DNA of 38,132 nt from Candidatus Kuenenia stuttgartensis (lineage in GTDB: Bacteria; Planctomycetota; Planctomycetia; Planctomycetales; Planctomycetaceae). The stretch is taken from contig CAMDRI010000035.1 of assembly GCA_945906725.1 (NCBI GenBank), positions 1 to 38,132 of the forward strand, given 5' to 3'. This document shows, one piece after another, positions 8,043-17,796 of the stretch (position 1 is the first letter of the stretch; every line of letters starts with the position of its first letter). Below the pieces are notes generated by a model. That model saw nothing but the letters and a program-made list of their open reading frames with translations, did not search any database and was not told the origin of the DNA. The position numbers were made by a program, and so were the translations under genes.

Positions 8043-10280
8043 ATGCGCTGGCAATGCACTCGGCTGACGGTTTTGGCGGTCTTGATTTTGGTCACGGGCA
8101 GTTTGCTCGCTCATGCCGCGGAACGAGCATTGTGGACAACCTCCAAGGTGGTTGGCTCGGCCGAGCCGCCTGATCCGTATCGGTTGGAGTTGGCGTATCC
8201 GAAGCTCAAGTTGTTCGAACCGCTTTCGGCGGCGTTGATCCCGGGTTCGAAGCGGCTATTGGTGGCCGAGCGGCCGGGGAAGATCTGGGTGCTCGATGCG
8301 TCGAGCAAGGAACCGCAGCCGCAACTGGTCGTCGATCTGAAACGAACCGTTTACGGCATCGTCGCGCATCCGCAGTTTGATAAGAACGGATTTGTCTTCG
8401 TCACGAGCGTGGCCGATCCCGCCAATCCATCTCCAAATGGAAGCCGACTGACAAGAATCACAGTCGCACGCGGCGAGACGCTCATGGCAGACGCAGCGAG
8501 CGAAGAACTGATCCTCGAATGGCCATCGGGCGGGCACAACGGCGGATGCGTGCGGTTCGGGTTGGACGGCATGCTGTATCTCGTGACGGGGGACGGTAGC
8601 GGCATCGCGGATTCACTTCAGACCGGTCAAGACCTGAGCGACTTGCTCGGCGCGATTTTGCGATTGGACGTCGATCATCCCACAAGCGATCGAGCCTACG
8701 GCATTCCAAAGGACAACCCGTTCGTCGGCAACCCGAAAGCTCGCGGCGAGATTTGGTCGTTCGGTCATCGGCAGGTTTGGAAGTTCTCGTTTGATGCGCC
8801 GACTGGCCAGATGTGGGGGGGCGAAGTCGGACAAGATTTGTGGGAGATGGTCTACCTGATCCAGAAGGGTGGGAACTACGGCTGGAGTGTCCGCGAGGGA
8901 GCGCATCCCTTCCGCCCCGAACGACCGAAGGGTCCGGCCGAATTCGTCGCACCGATCGTGGAACATTCACATTCGGACTTCCGTTCGATCACCGGCGGCT
9001 GGGTGTATCGCGGCAAACGACTGCCAGAACTCGTCGGAGCGTACATCTACGGTGACTACGATACCGGCAAAGTCTGGATGCTGCGCTACGACGACAAGGC
9101 TAAGAAGGTCACCGAGCATCGCGAGTTGTGCGACACGCAAGTCCGCATCGTCGAAATCATCAGCGACGCGGACGGCGAGATTCTGTTCGTGGACTTTGCC
9201 GGCGGCGGATTGCACCGGCTTCTTCCGGTTCCGCCGACCACACAGCCAAAGCCGCCGTTTCCGCGCAAGCTCAGCGAGACCGGGCTGTTCGCCAGCGTCA
9301 AAAATTACAAGCCCGCGGCCGGAGTGCTCCCTTATGACGTGGTCGCTCCGCTGTGGTCCGACGGCGCGATCAAAGATCGGTTCATGGCCGTGCCCGGCGA
9401 TACCAAGATCGAGTTCGATGCGGTGACGTACCCTGCGGACGCTCCCGGCAACATGCCCGGCTGGCGATTCCCCGATGGGACGGTGTTCGTAAAGACGTTC
9501 TCGCTCGAAACCGAACCTGGTAATCCGAAAAGCGTGCGGCGATTGGAGACTCGGCTGCTGCATCACATCAAGATGCCCGGCAACGACGACGAGTACGGTG
9601 CTCAAGTTTGGAACGGCTACACCTACGTCTGGAACGACGAGCAAACAGACGCCGAGTTGCTCGATGCGAAGGGTTTGGACCGCGTCTTCAAGATCAAGGA
9701 CAAGTCCGCACCCAACGGAGTTCTCGAACAGAAGTGGCACTTCCCCAGCCGAGCGGAATGCGCGCTGTGCCACACGATGGCGGCGAAGTACGTGCTTGGC
9801 GCGACGACCGAGCAGTTGAATCGCAACTTTGATTTCGGTGACGGTAAGCCGAAGAACCAGTTGAAGCACTTCGACGAACTCGGCTACTTCACGAAGCCGA
9901 TGCCCTCGGACGCGAAAGGACTGGGGAAAGTGCTCGTCGATTACCACGACTCGAAACAAACGCTGGATGCCCGCGCGAGGTCGTACTTGCACGCGAACTG
10001 CTCGCACTGCCACCGCAAGTGGGGTGGCGGCAACGCAGAGTTCATCCTGCTCGCGTCACTGCCGCTCGCGGAAACCGGAACGCTTGGCGTGCGTCCGGGG
10101 CAAGGCTTGTTCGAATTGACCGATCCGAAAGTCCTCGTCCCCGGCGATCCGGCGCGGTCGATGGTCTTGCATCGCATGAAAAAGCTAGGCCTCGGCCGCA
10201 TGCCGCACATCGCGTCAAACCTCGTCGATGCCGAGGCTGCCGAACTCATCGAACGCTGGATCAAAGCGATGCCGAAGTGA
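8043..10280 (+). CDS. Sugar dehydrogenase-like beta-propeller fused to diheme cytochrome c (SO2930/TIGR03806 type)
   Basis: A 745-residue exported protein with a signal peptide (about 1-25, ending AHA). Residues about 50-370 form a PQQ-dependent glucose/sorbosone dehydrogenase-like propeller (LLVAERPGKIWVLD, GGHNGGCVRFGLDGMLYLVTGDG, GGNYGWSVREGAHPF). The C-terminal half carries two heme-attachment motifs, CALCH (573-577) and CSHCH (653-657), with a downstream PGDPARSMVLHRM segment usual for cytochromes of this group. The combination suggests oxidation of a sugar-like substrate in the periplasm with electron transfer through the attached hemes; the substrate is unknown. GGAGG lies about 5 nt before the ATG. 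It stands alone and converges on the transglutaminase-like gene across a hairpin. Confidence 0.9.
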   Translation: MRWQCTRLTVLAVLILVTGSLLAHAAERALWTTSKVVGSAEPPDPYRLELAYPKLKLFEPLSAALIPGSKRLLVAERPGKIWVLDASSKEPQPQLVVDLKRTVYGIVAHPQFDKNGFVFVTSVADPANPSPNGSRLTRITVARGETLMADAASEELILEWPSGGHNGGCVRFGLDGMLYLVTGDGSGIADSLQTGQDLSDLLGAILRLDVDHPTSDRAYGIPKDNPFVGNPKARGEIWSFGHRQVWKFSFDAPTGQMWGGEVGQDLWEMVYLIQKGGNYGWSVREGAHPFRPERPKGPAEFVAPIVEHSHSDFRSITGGWVYRGKRLPELVGAYIYGDYDTGKVWMLRYDDKAKKVTEHRELCDTQVRIVEIISDADGEILFVDFAGGGLHRLLPVPPTTQPKPPFPRKLSETGLFASVKNYKPAAGVLPYDVVAPLWSDGAIKDRFMAVPGDTKIEFDAVTYPADAPGNMPGWRFPDGTVFVKTFSLETEPGNPKSVRRLETRLLHHIKMPGNDDEYGAQVWNGYTYVWNDEQTDAELLDAKGLDRVFKIKDKSAPNGVLEQKWHFPSRAECALCHTMAAKYVLGATTEQLNRNFDFGDGKPKNQLKHFDELGYFTKPMPSDAKGLGKVLVDYHDSKQTLDARARSYLHANCSHCHRKWGGGNAEFILLASLPLAETGTLGVRPGQGLFELTDPKVLVPGDPARSMVLHRMKKLGLGRMPHIASNLVDAEAAELIERWIKAMPK

Positions 10281-10299
10281 GGTCTCGATTTTTTGCCCT

Positions 10300-10357
10300 C
10301 CATTTTCCGCCTGTCTGCTGCGTGATGTCAGAAGAACGCAGGGTGGCGAAAAAATGG
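10300..10357. terminator. Candidate bidirectional terminator between convergent genes
   Basis: CCATTTTCCGCC (10300-10311) pairs with GGCGAAAAAATGG (10345-10357), with an inner CTGCGT/ACGCAG stem (10318-10323 and 10336-10341). The outer arms provide A/T runs on both sides, fitting a terminator used by both the cytochrome gene (+) and the transglutaminase gene (-). The stem has a bulge, so the strength is uncertain. Confidence 0.4.
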
Positions 10358-10394
10358 TGGGAGAAAGATGTTGTGACGCGCGGCCGAATCAGGC

Positions 10395-11492
10395 TTAGTC
10401 TTTGAACGCGATTTGCAGTTCGAGGTTTTCCTTCGGCAACACTTTTCCACCGACTTCAATGTGCGGGTAGACAAAGAAATTCAGCGGTTGGCTGGCGGAC
10501 TTCGGGACCAGCGAGATATCGCGTCCGACCGTGAACGTCACGCGATCGGGTGTCAGGCCGCCGAAGTAGTAGTCCTTCATCAGCGGGTTCTTGTCAGCTT
10601 CCGAGATATCGACCGGTACCCAGCCGCGTTCGTCGGCGTAGAACCAAGCCCAGCAGTGATAGCCGGCGATCGGGCCTTCGGGTTTGTTCGTCGGGATCGA
10701 GAAGCCGATCTCAAACCGCGCAGGCAATCCCTGTGACCGAGCCAGTGAGATGAACAGGCTGTGGAAGTCGGTGCAGTTGCCGTAGCGGCTGTCGCAGACC
10801 CAATTCGTGTCGCCGCGGCCCCAGCCAGTCCCGTCCTTCTTGTACGTGACGTGATTGTCGACGATGTCATAAAGCTGCCGCGCACAGGCGAACTTGTCCT
10901 GCATCAATTCGATCATGTCGAGCAGTTTGAGCGGCTTGCCAGTCGTCGGGACCATCGTGTCCTCGCGCAGGAAAAACCGACGTCGGGCGTCGTCCAATTG
11001 TTCGGCGGCTGGATCAACAGGCCATGACAGCCCGCGCTGCACTTCGCAGCGAGTGATTTCGTACGGGACATCGACGCTGAACTCGCCGCTCTCCGGGATT
11101 TGGGTCTCGAAGAAGAGGATGCGATTCCCAAATTGCTCGTCCATGTTTTCGGAGATCTCGCCGGGAGCGATCACGTCCAACCGTTTGACGCTCTGCTCAT
11201 CGCTGGAGGCCGCCGACGGCAGCCACACACGGACGACGGAGTCTGCAGCGTTCCCGGCGGACTTCAGGTCTTTGACTTTGAAGCGGTAATGAAACGTGAA
11301 GCTCCGCGACTTGAGCGGCGATGCAGAGTCCGGCGCCCCGACAACCTTCGAGTTCGCCGTCACCGGCTCTTCGTTAGCCGCGGTCACCGCGGGATCGGCA
11401 GTGGAAACTTTCATCGGAGGCTCAGCGTTACCACCACAACCCAAAACAAAACTTGTGCAGACCAAACTGGTCGCCAAAGAGAATGCCTTCAT
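10395..11492 (-). CDS. Transglutaminase-like lipoprotein
   Basis: A 365-residue protein. The start MKAFSLATSL was chosen because it opens a lipoprotein signal peptide ending in LGCGG (lipobox Cys near residue 18); an upstream in-frame extension exists but lacks such features. GGAG lies about 12 nt upstream. The C-terminal half holds a transglutaminase/cysteine-protease-like core: Cys240 in RYGNCTDFHSLF, His279 in GYHCWAWFY and Asp295 in GWVPVDIS give the catalytic triad. The N-terminal half is a beta-rich region that resembles the domain preceding the core in many bacterial homologues. Such proteins may cleave or crosslink peptides at the cell surface; the substrate is unknown. It lies 145 nt downstream of epmA on the same strand. 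Confidence 0.85.
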   Translation of the reverse strand: MKAFSLATSLVCTSFVLGCGGNAEPPMKVSTADPAVTAANEEPVTANSKVVGAPDSASPLKSRSFTFHYRFKVKDLKSAGNAADSVVRVWLPSAASSDEQSVKRLDVIAPGEISENMDEQFGNRILFFETQIPESGEFSVDVPYEITRCEVQRGLSWPVDPAAEQLDDARRRFFLREDTMVPTTGKPLKLLDMIELMQDKFACARQLYDIVDNHVTYKKDGTGWGRGDTNWVCDSRYGNCTDFHSLFISLARSQGLPARFEIGFSIPTNKPEGPIAGYHCWAWFYADERGWVPVDISEADKNPLMKDYYFGGLTPDRVTFTVGRDISLVPKSASQPLNFFVYPHIEVGGKVLPKENLELQIAFKD

Positions 11493-11637
11493 CAGTTCCG
11501 CATCTCCAGATTCCTTGTGTTGAAGTTCCATATGGCCCCTCTGGCCGACGCGGAAGTCTAACGGCAAGACTTTGAACCTTTCCACGAACATGACCAACGG
11601 ACCGAACGCACGATCCGCTGGAGTGTGCCCAAACCGG

Positions 11638-12636
11638 TCAAGCGATCTCAAACGGGAACGGAATGACTTGTCGGACGGAATCGTGTCCAAGGCTGAGCAT
11701 CAGCAGCCGGTCGAATCCCAAGGCGACTCCGGAACACGGCGGCAATCCGCTCTCCATCGCGGCCAGCAAATGAACTGGCTCCGGGATGTGCTTCTCGCTA
11801 GCACTCGCATCGTGACGGATGCGAGCCCGCAGCGCGGCGGCGTCCGTGAGTTCGTGATAGCCGTTGCAGAGTTCGATGCCGTGGACGTACAGCTCGAAGC
11901 GCTCTGCGACGGCGGTTTGGCCTTCGCCTCGAACGCGAGCCAGCGCGGCTTGCGAGCCGGGATAGTCGAAGACGAACGTCGGCCGACCGTGGCCGAGATG
12001 CGGTTCGACTCGCTCGGCCAGCAAGAGATTCAGCCAGCCGTCGCGATCGCCCGGCAGCAGGCTTTCGGGAGCGCTGACTCCCAGTCGTCGTGCCAGTGCC
12101 ACAATCTCGTGAGTCGGCCGTGCGAGGACTTTCGAACCAGCATGACGCTCGAACGCTTGGTCGTAGGTCAGGCGTTCAAAGGGCTGAGGGCTGAGGGCTG
12201 AGGGCTGAGGGGAATCGCAAGACAGTCTTCTGATCTCACTGGCGAACGACGTGACGAACTTCTCGACGAAGTCCATTTGCTCGTGGTGGTTGTCACCGAC
12301 GCGATACCACTCCAGCATCGTGAATTCGGGATTGTGCAGCCGACCGAGTTCGCCGTGTCGAAAGACTTTGCCGAGCTGAAAAATCGACTCGGCCCCCGCC
12401 GCCAGCAACCGCTTCATCGCGAATTCGGGTGAAGTTTGCAGGAACAGCCGCTTGCTCGCCGACCACGGCACGACGAATGGTTCGATGTTCGGATCGATCA
12501 CCCGCTCGTGCGATAGAGTCGGCGTATCGACCTCGAAGTAGCCCGACTCATCAAAAAAAAGACGAGTGAACGCCAGTAGCTTGGCGCGAAGTTGCAGAAC
12601 GTCGAGTGTCGCGGAGGGGCGAAAGTCGGCAGGCAC
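11638..12636 (-). CDS. epmA: Elongation factor P beta-lysylation protein EpmA (GenX/PoxA)
   Basis: A 332-residue class II lysyl-tRNA synthetase paralogue lacking the anticodon-binding domain, the normal length for EpmA. Visible motifs: FFDESGYFEVDTPTLS (motif 1), QTSPEFAMKRLLAAG, VFRHGELGRLHNPEFTMLEWYR (motif 2 region) and the C-terminal SGVALGFDRLLML (motif 3). Established role: attaching (R)-beta-lysine to a conserved lysine of EF-P, which relieves ribosome stalling at polyproline; it needs EpmB, and neither efp nor epmB is in this window. Residues 141-152 (SPQPSALSPQP) are an insertion encoded by a heptanucleotide repeat, just before the conserved ERLTYDQAF segment. It begins 15 nt after purD ends, so the two are likely co-transcribed. 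Confidence 0.9.
   Translation of the reverse strand: MPADFRPSATLDVLQLRAKLLAFTRLFFDESGYFEVDTPTLSHERVIDPNIEPFVVPWSASKRLFLQTSPEFAMKRLLAAGAESIFQLGKVFRHGELGRLHNPEFTMLEWYRVGDNHHEQMDFVEKFVTSFASEIRRLSCDSPQPSALSPQPFERLTYDQAFERHAGSKVLARPTHEIVALARRLGVSAPESLLPGDRDGWLNLLLAERVEPHLGHGRPTFVFDYPGSQAALARVRGEGQTAVAERFELYVHGIELCNGYHELTDAAALRARIRHDASASEKHIPEPVHLLAAMESGLPPCSGVALGFDRLLMLSLGHDSVRQVIPFPFEIA
12181..12208. repeat. Tandem heptanucleotide repeat, 4 copies of GGGCTGA, inside epmA
   Basis: Four perfect head-to-tail copies of a 7-bp unit. Because 7 is not a multiple of 3, three units encode a 7-residue period (SPQPSAL) in the epmA frame. Gain or loss of one unit would shift the frame. Confidence 0.85.
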
Positions 12637-12651
12637 GGCGTTAGTCCAATC

Positions 12652-13935
12652 TCAATCAAGATACGACCGCGCACGATCTGAAATGTCCTTGCGGCACCAC
12701 CCACCCTGCCAGCGGATGCACTTCACGGCTTGGTAGGCGTTGAGCTTGGCTTCGGCGAAGTCGCTGCCCAGCGCGGTGACACCGAGCACTCGGCCGCCGT
12801 CGGCGACGATGTCGTCTCCCCTGCGAATGGTCCCCGCGTGGAAGACTTTCGCGTCGGGCAGTTCAGCCGCCTCGTCGAGTCCACGGATGGGAGCACCCTT
12901 CTTCGGTGCAGCGGGGTAGCCGTCGGCGGCCATCACGACGCAGACGGCGGGACGCGGATCCCACTCGGCCGGGCCGAAGTCCGCCAGCTTGCCGTCAGCG
13001 GCGGCTTTGAGGAGCAGGCCGAGGTCCGACTTCAACCGCATCAGTACCGGCTGTGTTTCGGGATCGCCGAAGCGGACATTGAACTCCAGCACCTTTGGGC
13101 CTTGATTCGTGACCATGATGCCGGCGTAGAGGCAGCCTTTGAACGGCCGCTCTTCAACGTTCATGAAGTGGGCCGTCGGGACCAGCACCTTTTCGACGAT
13201 CTCGTCCATCAACTCGTCGGTGATCAGCGGGGTTGGACAGTACGCACCCATGCCGCCGGTGTTCGGGCCGGTGTCGCCGTCGTAGGCGCGCTTGTGATCC
13301 TGGCAGGCTTCGAGTGTCAGAATTGTGTTGCCGTCGACGATCGCGAGAATGCTGGCTTCGTGTCCGTGCAGGCATTCCTCGATCACGATCTTTTTGCCTG
13401 ACTCACCGAAGGCTTGTTCGAGCATGATCTGCTTGACCGCGTCGAGAGCCTCCTGGCGGTTCGAACAAACGAAAACTCCTTTGCCCGACGCGAGCCCGTC
13501 CGCCTTCACGACCAGCGGAGTTTCCTCGCGGTCTTCCAGAAACGTGACCGCATCCTGATGCCGCGAGAACGATTGGAACTCAGCGGTCGGCACGTTCGCC
13601 TTCCGCATCAATTCCTTCGAGAAGATTTTGCTCCCTTCCAACTCGGCCGCCTTCTTCGTCGGGCCGAAGATGCGCAGATTCGCTGCCTGAAACGCATCGA
13701 CAACACCCGCGACGAGCGAGGCTTCGGGACCGACAACAGTCAGGTCGATCCGTTCGGACTTCGCAAACTGTACTAACCGCTCGACGTCGGTCGAGCCGAT
13801 GTCGACATTCGTCGCCTCCAGCGCCGTGCCGGCATTTCCCGGAGCACAATAAACTCGCTCGACCGACGGCGAGTTCTTCAGCTTCCAACACAACGCATGC
13901 TCTCGGCCCCCTTGGCCGATGACCAGAACTTTCAT
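12652..13935 (-). CDS. purD: Phosphoribosylamine-glycine ligase
   Basis: A 427-residue ATP-grasp enzyme of usual PurD length, catalysing 5-phosphoribosylamine + glycine + ATP to GAR in purine synthesis. Motifs: N-terminal KVLVIGQGGREHAL, KADGLASGKGV (ATP-binding), DHKRAYDGDTGPNTGGMGAY, and FNVRFGDPETQ. The start at MKVLVIG was chosen because family members begin here; the frame is open for 25 further codons without resemblance. It is the first gene of a purD-epmA pair. A long perfect hairpin lies about 120 nt upstream of its start, between it and the divergent DUF1501 gene. Confidence 0.96.
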   Translation of the reverse strand: MKVLVIGQGGREHALCWKLKNSPSVERVYCAPGNAGTALEATNVDIGSTDVERLVQFAKSERIDLTVVGPEASLVAGVVDAFQAANLRIFGPTKKAAELEGSKIFSKELMRKANVPTAEFQSFSRHQDAVTFLEDREETPLVVKADGLASGKGVFVCSNRQEALDAVKQIMLEQAFGESGKKIVIEECLHGHEASILAIVDGNTILTLEACQDHKRAYDGDTGPNTGGMGAYCPTPLITDELMDEIVEKVLVPTAHFMNVEERPFKGCLYAGIMVTNQGPKVLEFNVRFGDPETQPVLMRLKSDLGLLLKAAADGKLADFGPAEWDPRPAVCVVMAADGYPAAPKKGAPIRGLDEAAELPDAKVFHAGTIRRGDDIVADGGRVLGVTALGSDFAEAKLNAYQAVKCIRWQGGWCRKDISDRARSYLD

Positions 13936-14053
13936 CACGAAAACTCCCAAACCACGAAACGGTGAAGCGGCGAATGATAGCGGCTGAAAACTCGGCAACC
14001 GAGCCTGCACAGATGAGAAAGTCGATCTTCAATTGGTTCGTACGCGATTACCC

Positions 14054-14113
14054 ATCGTCCTGCCCTCATCGTTCTGCCAAGTCTGATTGGCAGAACGATG
14101 AGGGCAGGACGAT
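14054..14113. repeat. Perfect 27-bp inverted repeat with 6-nt loop
   Basis: Left arm 14054-14080 begins ATCGTCCTGCCCTCATCGTT; right arm 14087-14113 is its exact complement; the loop is GTCTGA. Each arm contains two degenerate CAGAACGAT-type units 14 nt apart (2 x 7). The same units recur at 24862-24910. It lies in the 261-nt divergent gap between purD and DUF1501, closer to the latter. Confidence 0.9.
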
Positions 14114-14196
14114 CTTGATCGACATGCGATCGTCGCCACTGTACGTTGTATCTACGTTTTAGCTGGGAGTGCTCCCCCACAAATGAGACTGCTGCG

Positions 14197-15705
14197 ATGT
14201 TGAGATTGTTGGGTTCTCAACGGCGATTGTGCGACGGAATGAGTCGTCGCGATTTGCTGCACATCGGCGGGCTGGGGTTGTACGGACTGACCGCCGAGCG
14301 AGCCGCGTCATTGGCAACGGAATCGCTCGCATCTGGTGGTGAGTTGCGTGGCTTCGGAAAAGCGAAGCGCTGCATCATGCTCTTTCTTTTTGGAGCCGCT
14401 TCGCAGCATGAGACGTTCGATCCAAAAAACGACGCTCCCGTTGAGATTCAGGGCGAGTTGAAAGGAATCCCGTCCGCACTCTCCGGTGTGCCGATCTGCG
14501 AGGGACTGCCGCTGACTTCGAAGATCACCGACCGGCTGACGATCGTGCGGTCGATGACGCATCCATTTCCATTGCACTGCGTCGCGTACGCGCTGAGCGG
14601 CATGCCGACCTACACGACCGACATCGAGACTAAGCCGCGCGACCCGGTTCACTGGCCGTATTTCGGTTCGATCGCCGACTACTTCTGGTCGCAGTCCGCT
14701 CCGAAATCGACGAGCAGTGAATGGACTCCGCGACATGTCGGCTTGCCGTGGGTTTTCAATTCGCAGGTCGATGATCTCGGAGTGCTCGCCGGGCCGTATG
14801 CCGCGTTCTTAGGGCAGCGGTTCGATCCGGTTTGGGCGAAGTTCGAGGGGAAGTCGCTGCGGATCGCTCCGAAGGTTCGGCACGAGCAGCCGAAGGAATA
14901 CTCGGACCCGTACGCGGCGGTTGATCCTGATTGCCGCTTTGTGTTCGACGGAGCGGGCCGCTTCGCCGAGAACGTGTCGCTCGACCGCTTCAACCTGCGC
15001 CGCGAGTTGCTGTCGCAATTCGATGCCGCGCGGCTGTCGGCCGACACGCTGGCCGAGCGATCGTACTCGTCCAATCAAGGCCGCGCGTTGTCACTGCTGA
15101 CCTCGGCCAGAACGCGAGAGGCACTTGACGTCAGCCGCGAGGCTCCGACGCTGCGCGAGCGATACGGTCACACGCTGTTCGGTCAGTCGTGCCTCACCGC
15201 TCGGCGGTTGGTCGAGTCGGGAACGCAATTTGTCTCGGTCTTCTGGGATGCTTACGGAACCTACTTCAGCGGAGCTTGGGACACTCACCAAAATCACTAT
15301 CCCCGCATGAAGCAGTATCTGTTGCCCGGCTTCGACGTGGCGTTCTCCGCCTTGATCCTCGATCTCGAACAACGCGGACTGCTGGACGACACACTCGTCC
15401 TCTGCATGAGCGAGCATGGCCGCACGCCGCAGATTGACTCGAAGCCGGTTGGAGCCGCTCGGCACCATTGGTCGCAGGTGTATTCGATGGCGCTCGCCGG
15501 CGGAGGCACGCATCGCGGAGCGGTTGTCGGCCACAGCGACCGCATCGGCGGAATGGTCGCCGACACGCCGATCTCTCCCAAGGACATCCACGCGACGACG
15601 TTTCACCTGCTCGGCCTGGACCCGCATGCTGTCGTCTACGACCAACAAAACCGCCCGTACCCGATTGCCGGCGACGGGCAAGTGAGACACGAATTGATCG
15701 CATAG
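14197..15705 (+). CDS. DUF1501 family protein, Tat-exported (second copy)
   Basis: A 502-residue protein starting MLRLLGSQRRLCDGMSRRDLLHIGG, a twin-arginine signal (RRDLL). Family hallmarks: MLFLFGAASQHETFDPKN, VRSMTHPFPLHCVAYALSG, QSCLTARRLVESG, WDTHQNHYPRMK, LCMSEHGRTPQID and HHWSQVYSMALAGGG. Compared with the minus-strand DUF1501 protein at the left of the window it is about 50 residues longer, through a central insertion between VGLPWVFNSQ and the QSCLTARRL motif. The substrate is unknown. It is followed after 14 nt by the SMP-30-like gene and opens the long co-oriented array that continues into the MoxR/vWA genes, although unlike other planctomycete DUF1501 genes no PSD1 partner adjoins it. 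Confidence 0.9.
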   Translation: MLRLLGSQRRLCDGMSRRDLLHIGGLGLYGLTAERAASLATESLASGGELRGFGKAKRCIMLFLFGAASQHETFDPKNDAPVEIQGELKGIPSALSGVPICEGLPLTSKITDRLTIVRSMTHPFPLHCVAYALSGMPTYTTDIETKPRDPVHWPYFGSIADYFWSQSAPKSTSSEWTPRHVGLPWVFNSQVDDLGVLAGPYAAFLGQRFDPVWAKFEGKSLRIAPKVRHEQPKEYSDPYAAVDPDCRFVFDGAGRFAENVSLDRFNLRRELLSQFDAARLSADTLAERSYSSNQGRALSLLTSARTREALDVSREAPTLRERYGHTLFGQSCLTARRLVESGTQFVSVFWDAYGTYFSGAWDTHQNHYPRMKQYLLPGFDVAFSALILDLEQRGLLDDTLVLCMSEHGRTPQIDSKPVGAARHHWSQVYSMALAGGGTHRGAVVGHSDRIGGMVADTPISPKDIHATTFHLLGLDPHAVVYDQQNRPYPIAGDGQVRHELIA

Positions 15706-15719
15706 AAGGACCACGCCGC

Positions 15720-16670
15720 ATGGACCTGCACGACGCTCCGCTGGCTAACGAATTCTTCGAGCACGTTTCGGTCACTCCCGCGACCGTTGTGGCGTTTCTG
15801 GAAGGACCGGCCGCTGCCGCCGACGGAGCCGTCTACTTCAGCGACATCCTCAACAACCGGATCATGAAGTTCGATCCGCGCAAGAACGAACGGTCCGTCT
15901 GGCGAACGCCCAGCGGCCGAACGAATGGTTTATTGTTCGACGCGAACGGCCGCCTGCTGGCGTGCGAGGGAAATGAGTTCGGCCCCAACGATGGCAACCG
16001 CCGAATCACTCGCACCGACATGAGCACCGGCAAAGTCGAAGTGCTCACCGAACGCTTTGAAGGGAAGCGGTACAATTCGCCGAACGACATCGCGGCTCGA
16101 TCGAACGGGCAGATCTTTTTTACCGACCCGTGCTACGACGATCGCACGACGATGGAGTTCGACCACGACTCTGTCTTCCGCATCGACACGAATGGTTCGG
16201 TGCATCGCATCCTGACTCAGCCGGCGATTCAGCGGCCGAATGGCATTCATCTCAGTCCCGGCGAGCAGACGCTGTATCTCGTCGATAGCTGCCCGATCGT
16301 CGGCGGCAACCGCAAAATCTGGGCGTTCGATTTGTCCGAGAGTGGCGAGCCGAGCCGGCAGCGCGTCGTGTTCGACTTTGCTCCCGGCAGAGGGGGCGAC
16401 GGGATGACGGTCGATCAGAAGGGCAACCTCTACATCGCCGGAGGCATCTCCCGACCGCGCGGCCCTCACGAATCGACCAACGTGCCACCCGCGATTTGGA
16501 TCATCCGGCCTGACGGCAAGCTGCTCGGCCGACTGCCGATCCCGGAGGACGTCATCACGAACGTGACGTTCGGTGGCGACGATCTCTGTACGCTCTACGT
16601 TACCGCAGGCAAGACGCTGTATCAGTCACGAACCACGATCCCAGGCTGGGCCGTGCATCGCAAAGTCTAA
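15720..16670 (+). CDS. SMP-30/gluconolactonase-like beta-propeller protein
   Basis: A 316-residue protein without a visible signal peptide. Motifs of the SMP-30/LRE family: EGPAAAADGAVYFSDI near the N-terminus (metal-ligand Glu), NGLLFDANGRLLACEG, YNSPNDIAARSNGQIFFTDPCY (the Asn-Asp metal site), RPNGIHLSPGEQTLYLVDS and GGDGMTVDQKGNLYIAGG. Family members hydrolyse lactones with a divalent metal, so a gluconolactonase-type activity is likely, but the substrate is not evident. The start ATG at 15720 lies 14 nt after the DUF1501 stop with AAGGA upstream; longer in-frame extensions overlap DUF1501 and are rejected. Co-transcription with DUF1501 is likely. Confidence 0.88.
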   Translation: MDLHDAPLANEFFEHVSVTPATVVAFLEGPAAAADGAVYFSDILNNRIMKFDPRKNERSVWRTPSGRTNGLLFDANGRLLACEGNEFGPNDGNRRITRTDMSTGKVEVLTERFEGKRYNSPNDIAARSNGQIFFTDPCYDDRTTMEFDHDSVFRIDTNGSVHRILTQPAIQRPNGIHLSPGEQTLYLVDSCPIVGGNRKIWAFDLSESGEPSRQRVVFDFAPGRGGDGMTVDQKGNLYIAGGISRPRGPHESTNVPPAIWIIRPDGKLLGRLPIPEDVITNVTFGGDDLCTLYVTAGKTLYQSRTTIPGWAVHRKV

Positions 16671-16699
16671 AAAGCGAGTCAACGAAAGGAGTCGTCGAC

Positions 16700-17712
<1,013 letters not shown>

Positions 17713-17713
<1 letters not shown>

Positions 17714-17761
17714 CTGGCCGAGAGCCGAGGGCCGTCAGCCGTCAGCCGTCAGCCGACGGCC
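17713..17761. repeat. Array of seven heptads each ending in GCC
   Basis: Starting at the last base of the moxR stop codon, consecutive 7-nt units read ACTGGCC, GAGAGCC, GAGGGCC, GTCAGCC x3 and GACGGCC. Period 7 is exact over 49 nt although the units differ. GTCAGCC differs by one base from the complement of the epmA heptad (CTCAGCC). It fills more than half of the 83-nt moxR-DUF58 gap. Confidence 0.75.
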
Positions 17762-17796
17762 GGCCGGACAATCGAATAGCGACTGGAGCGTAGAAG

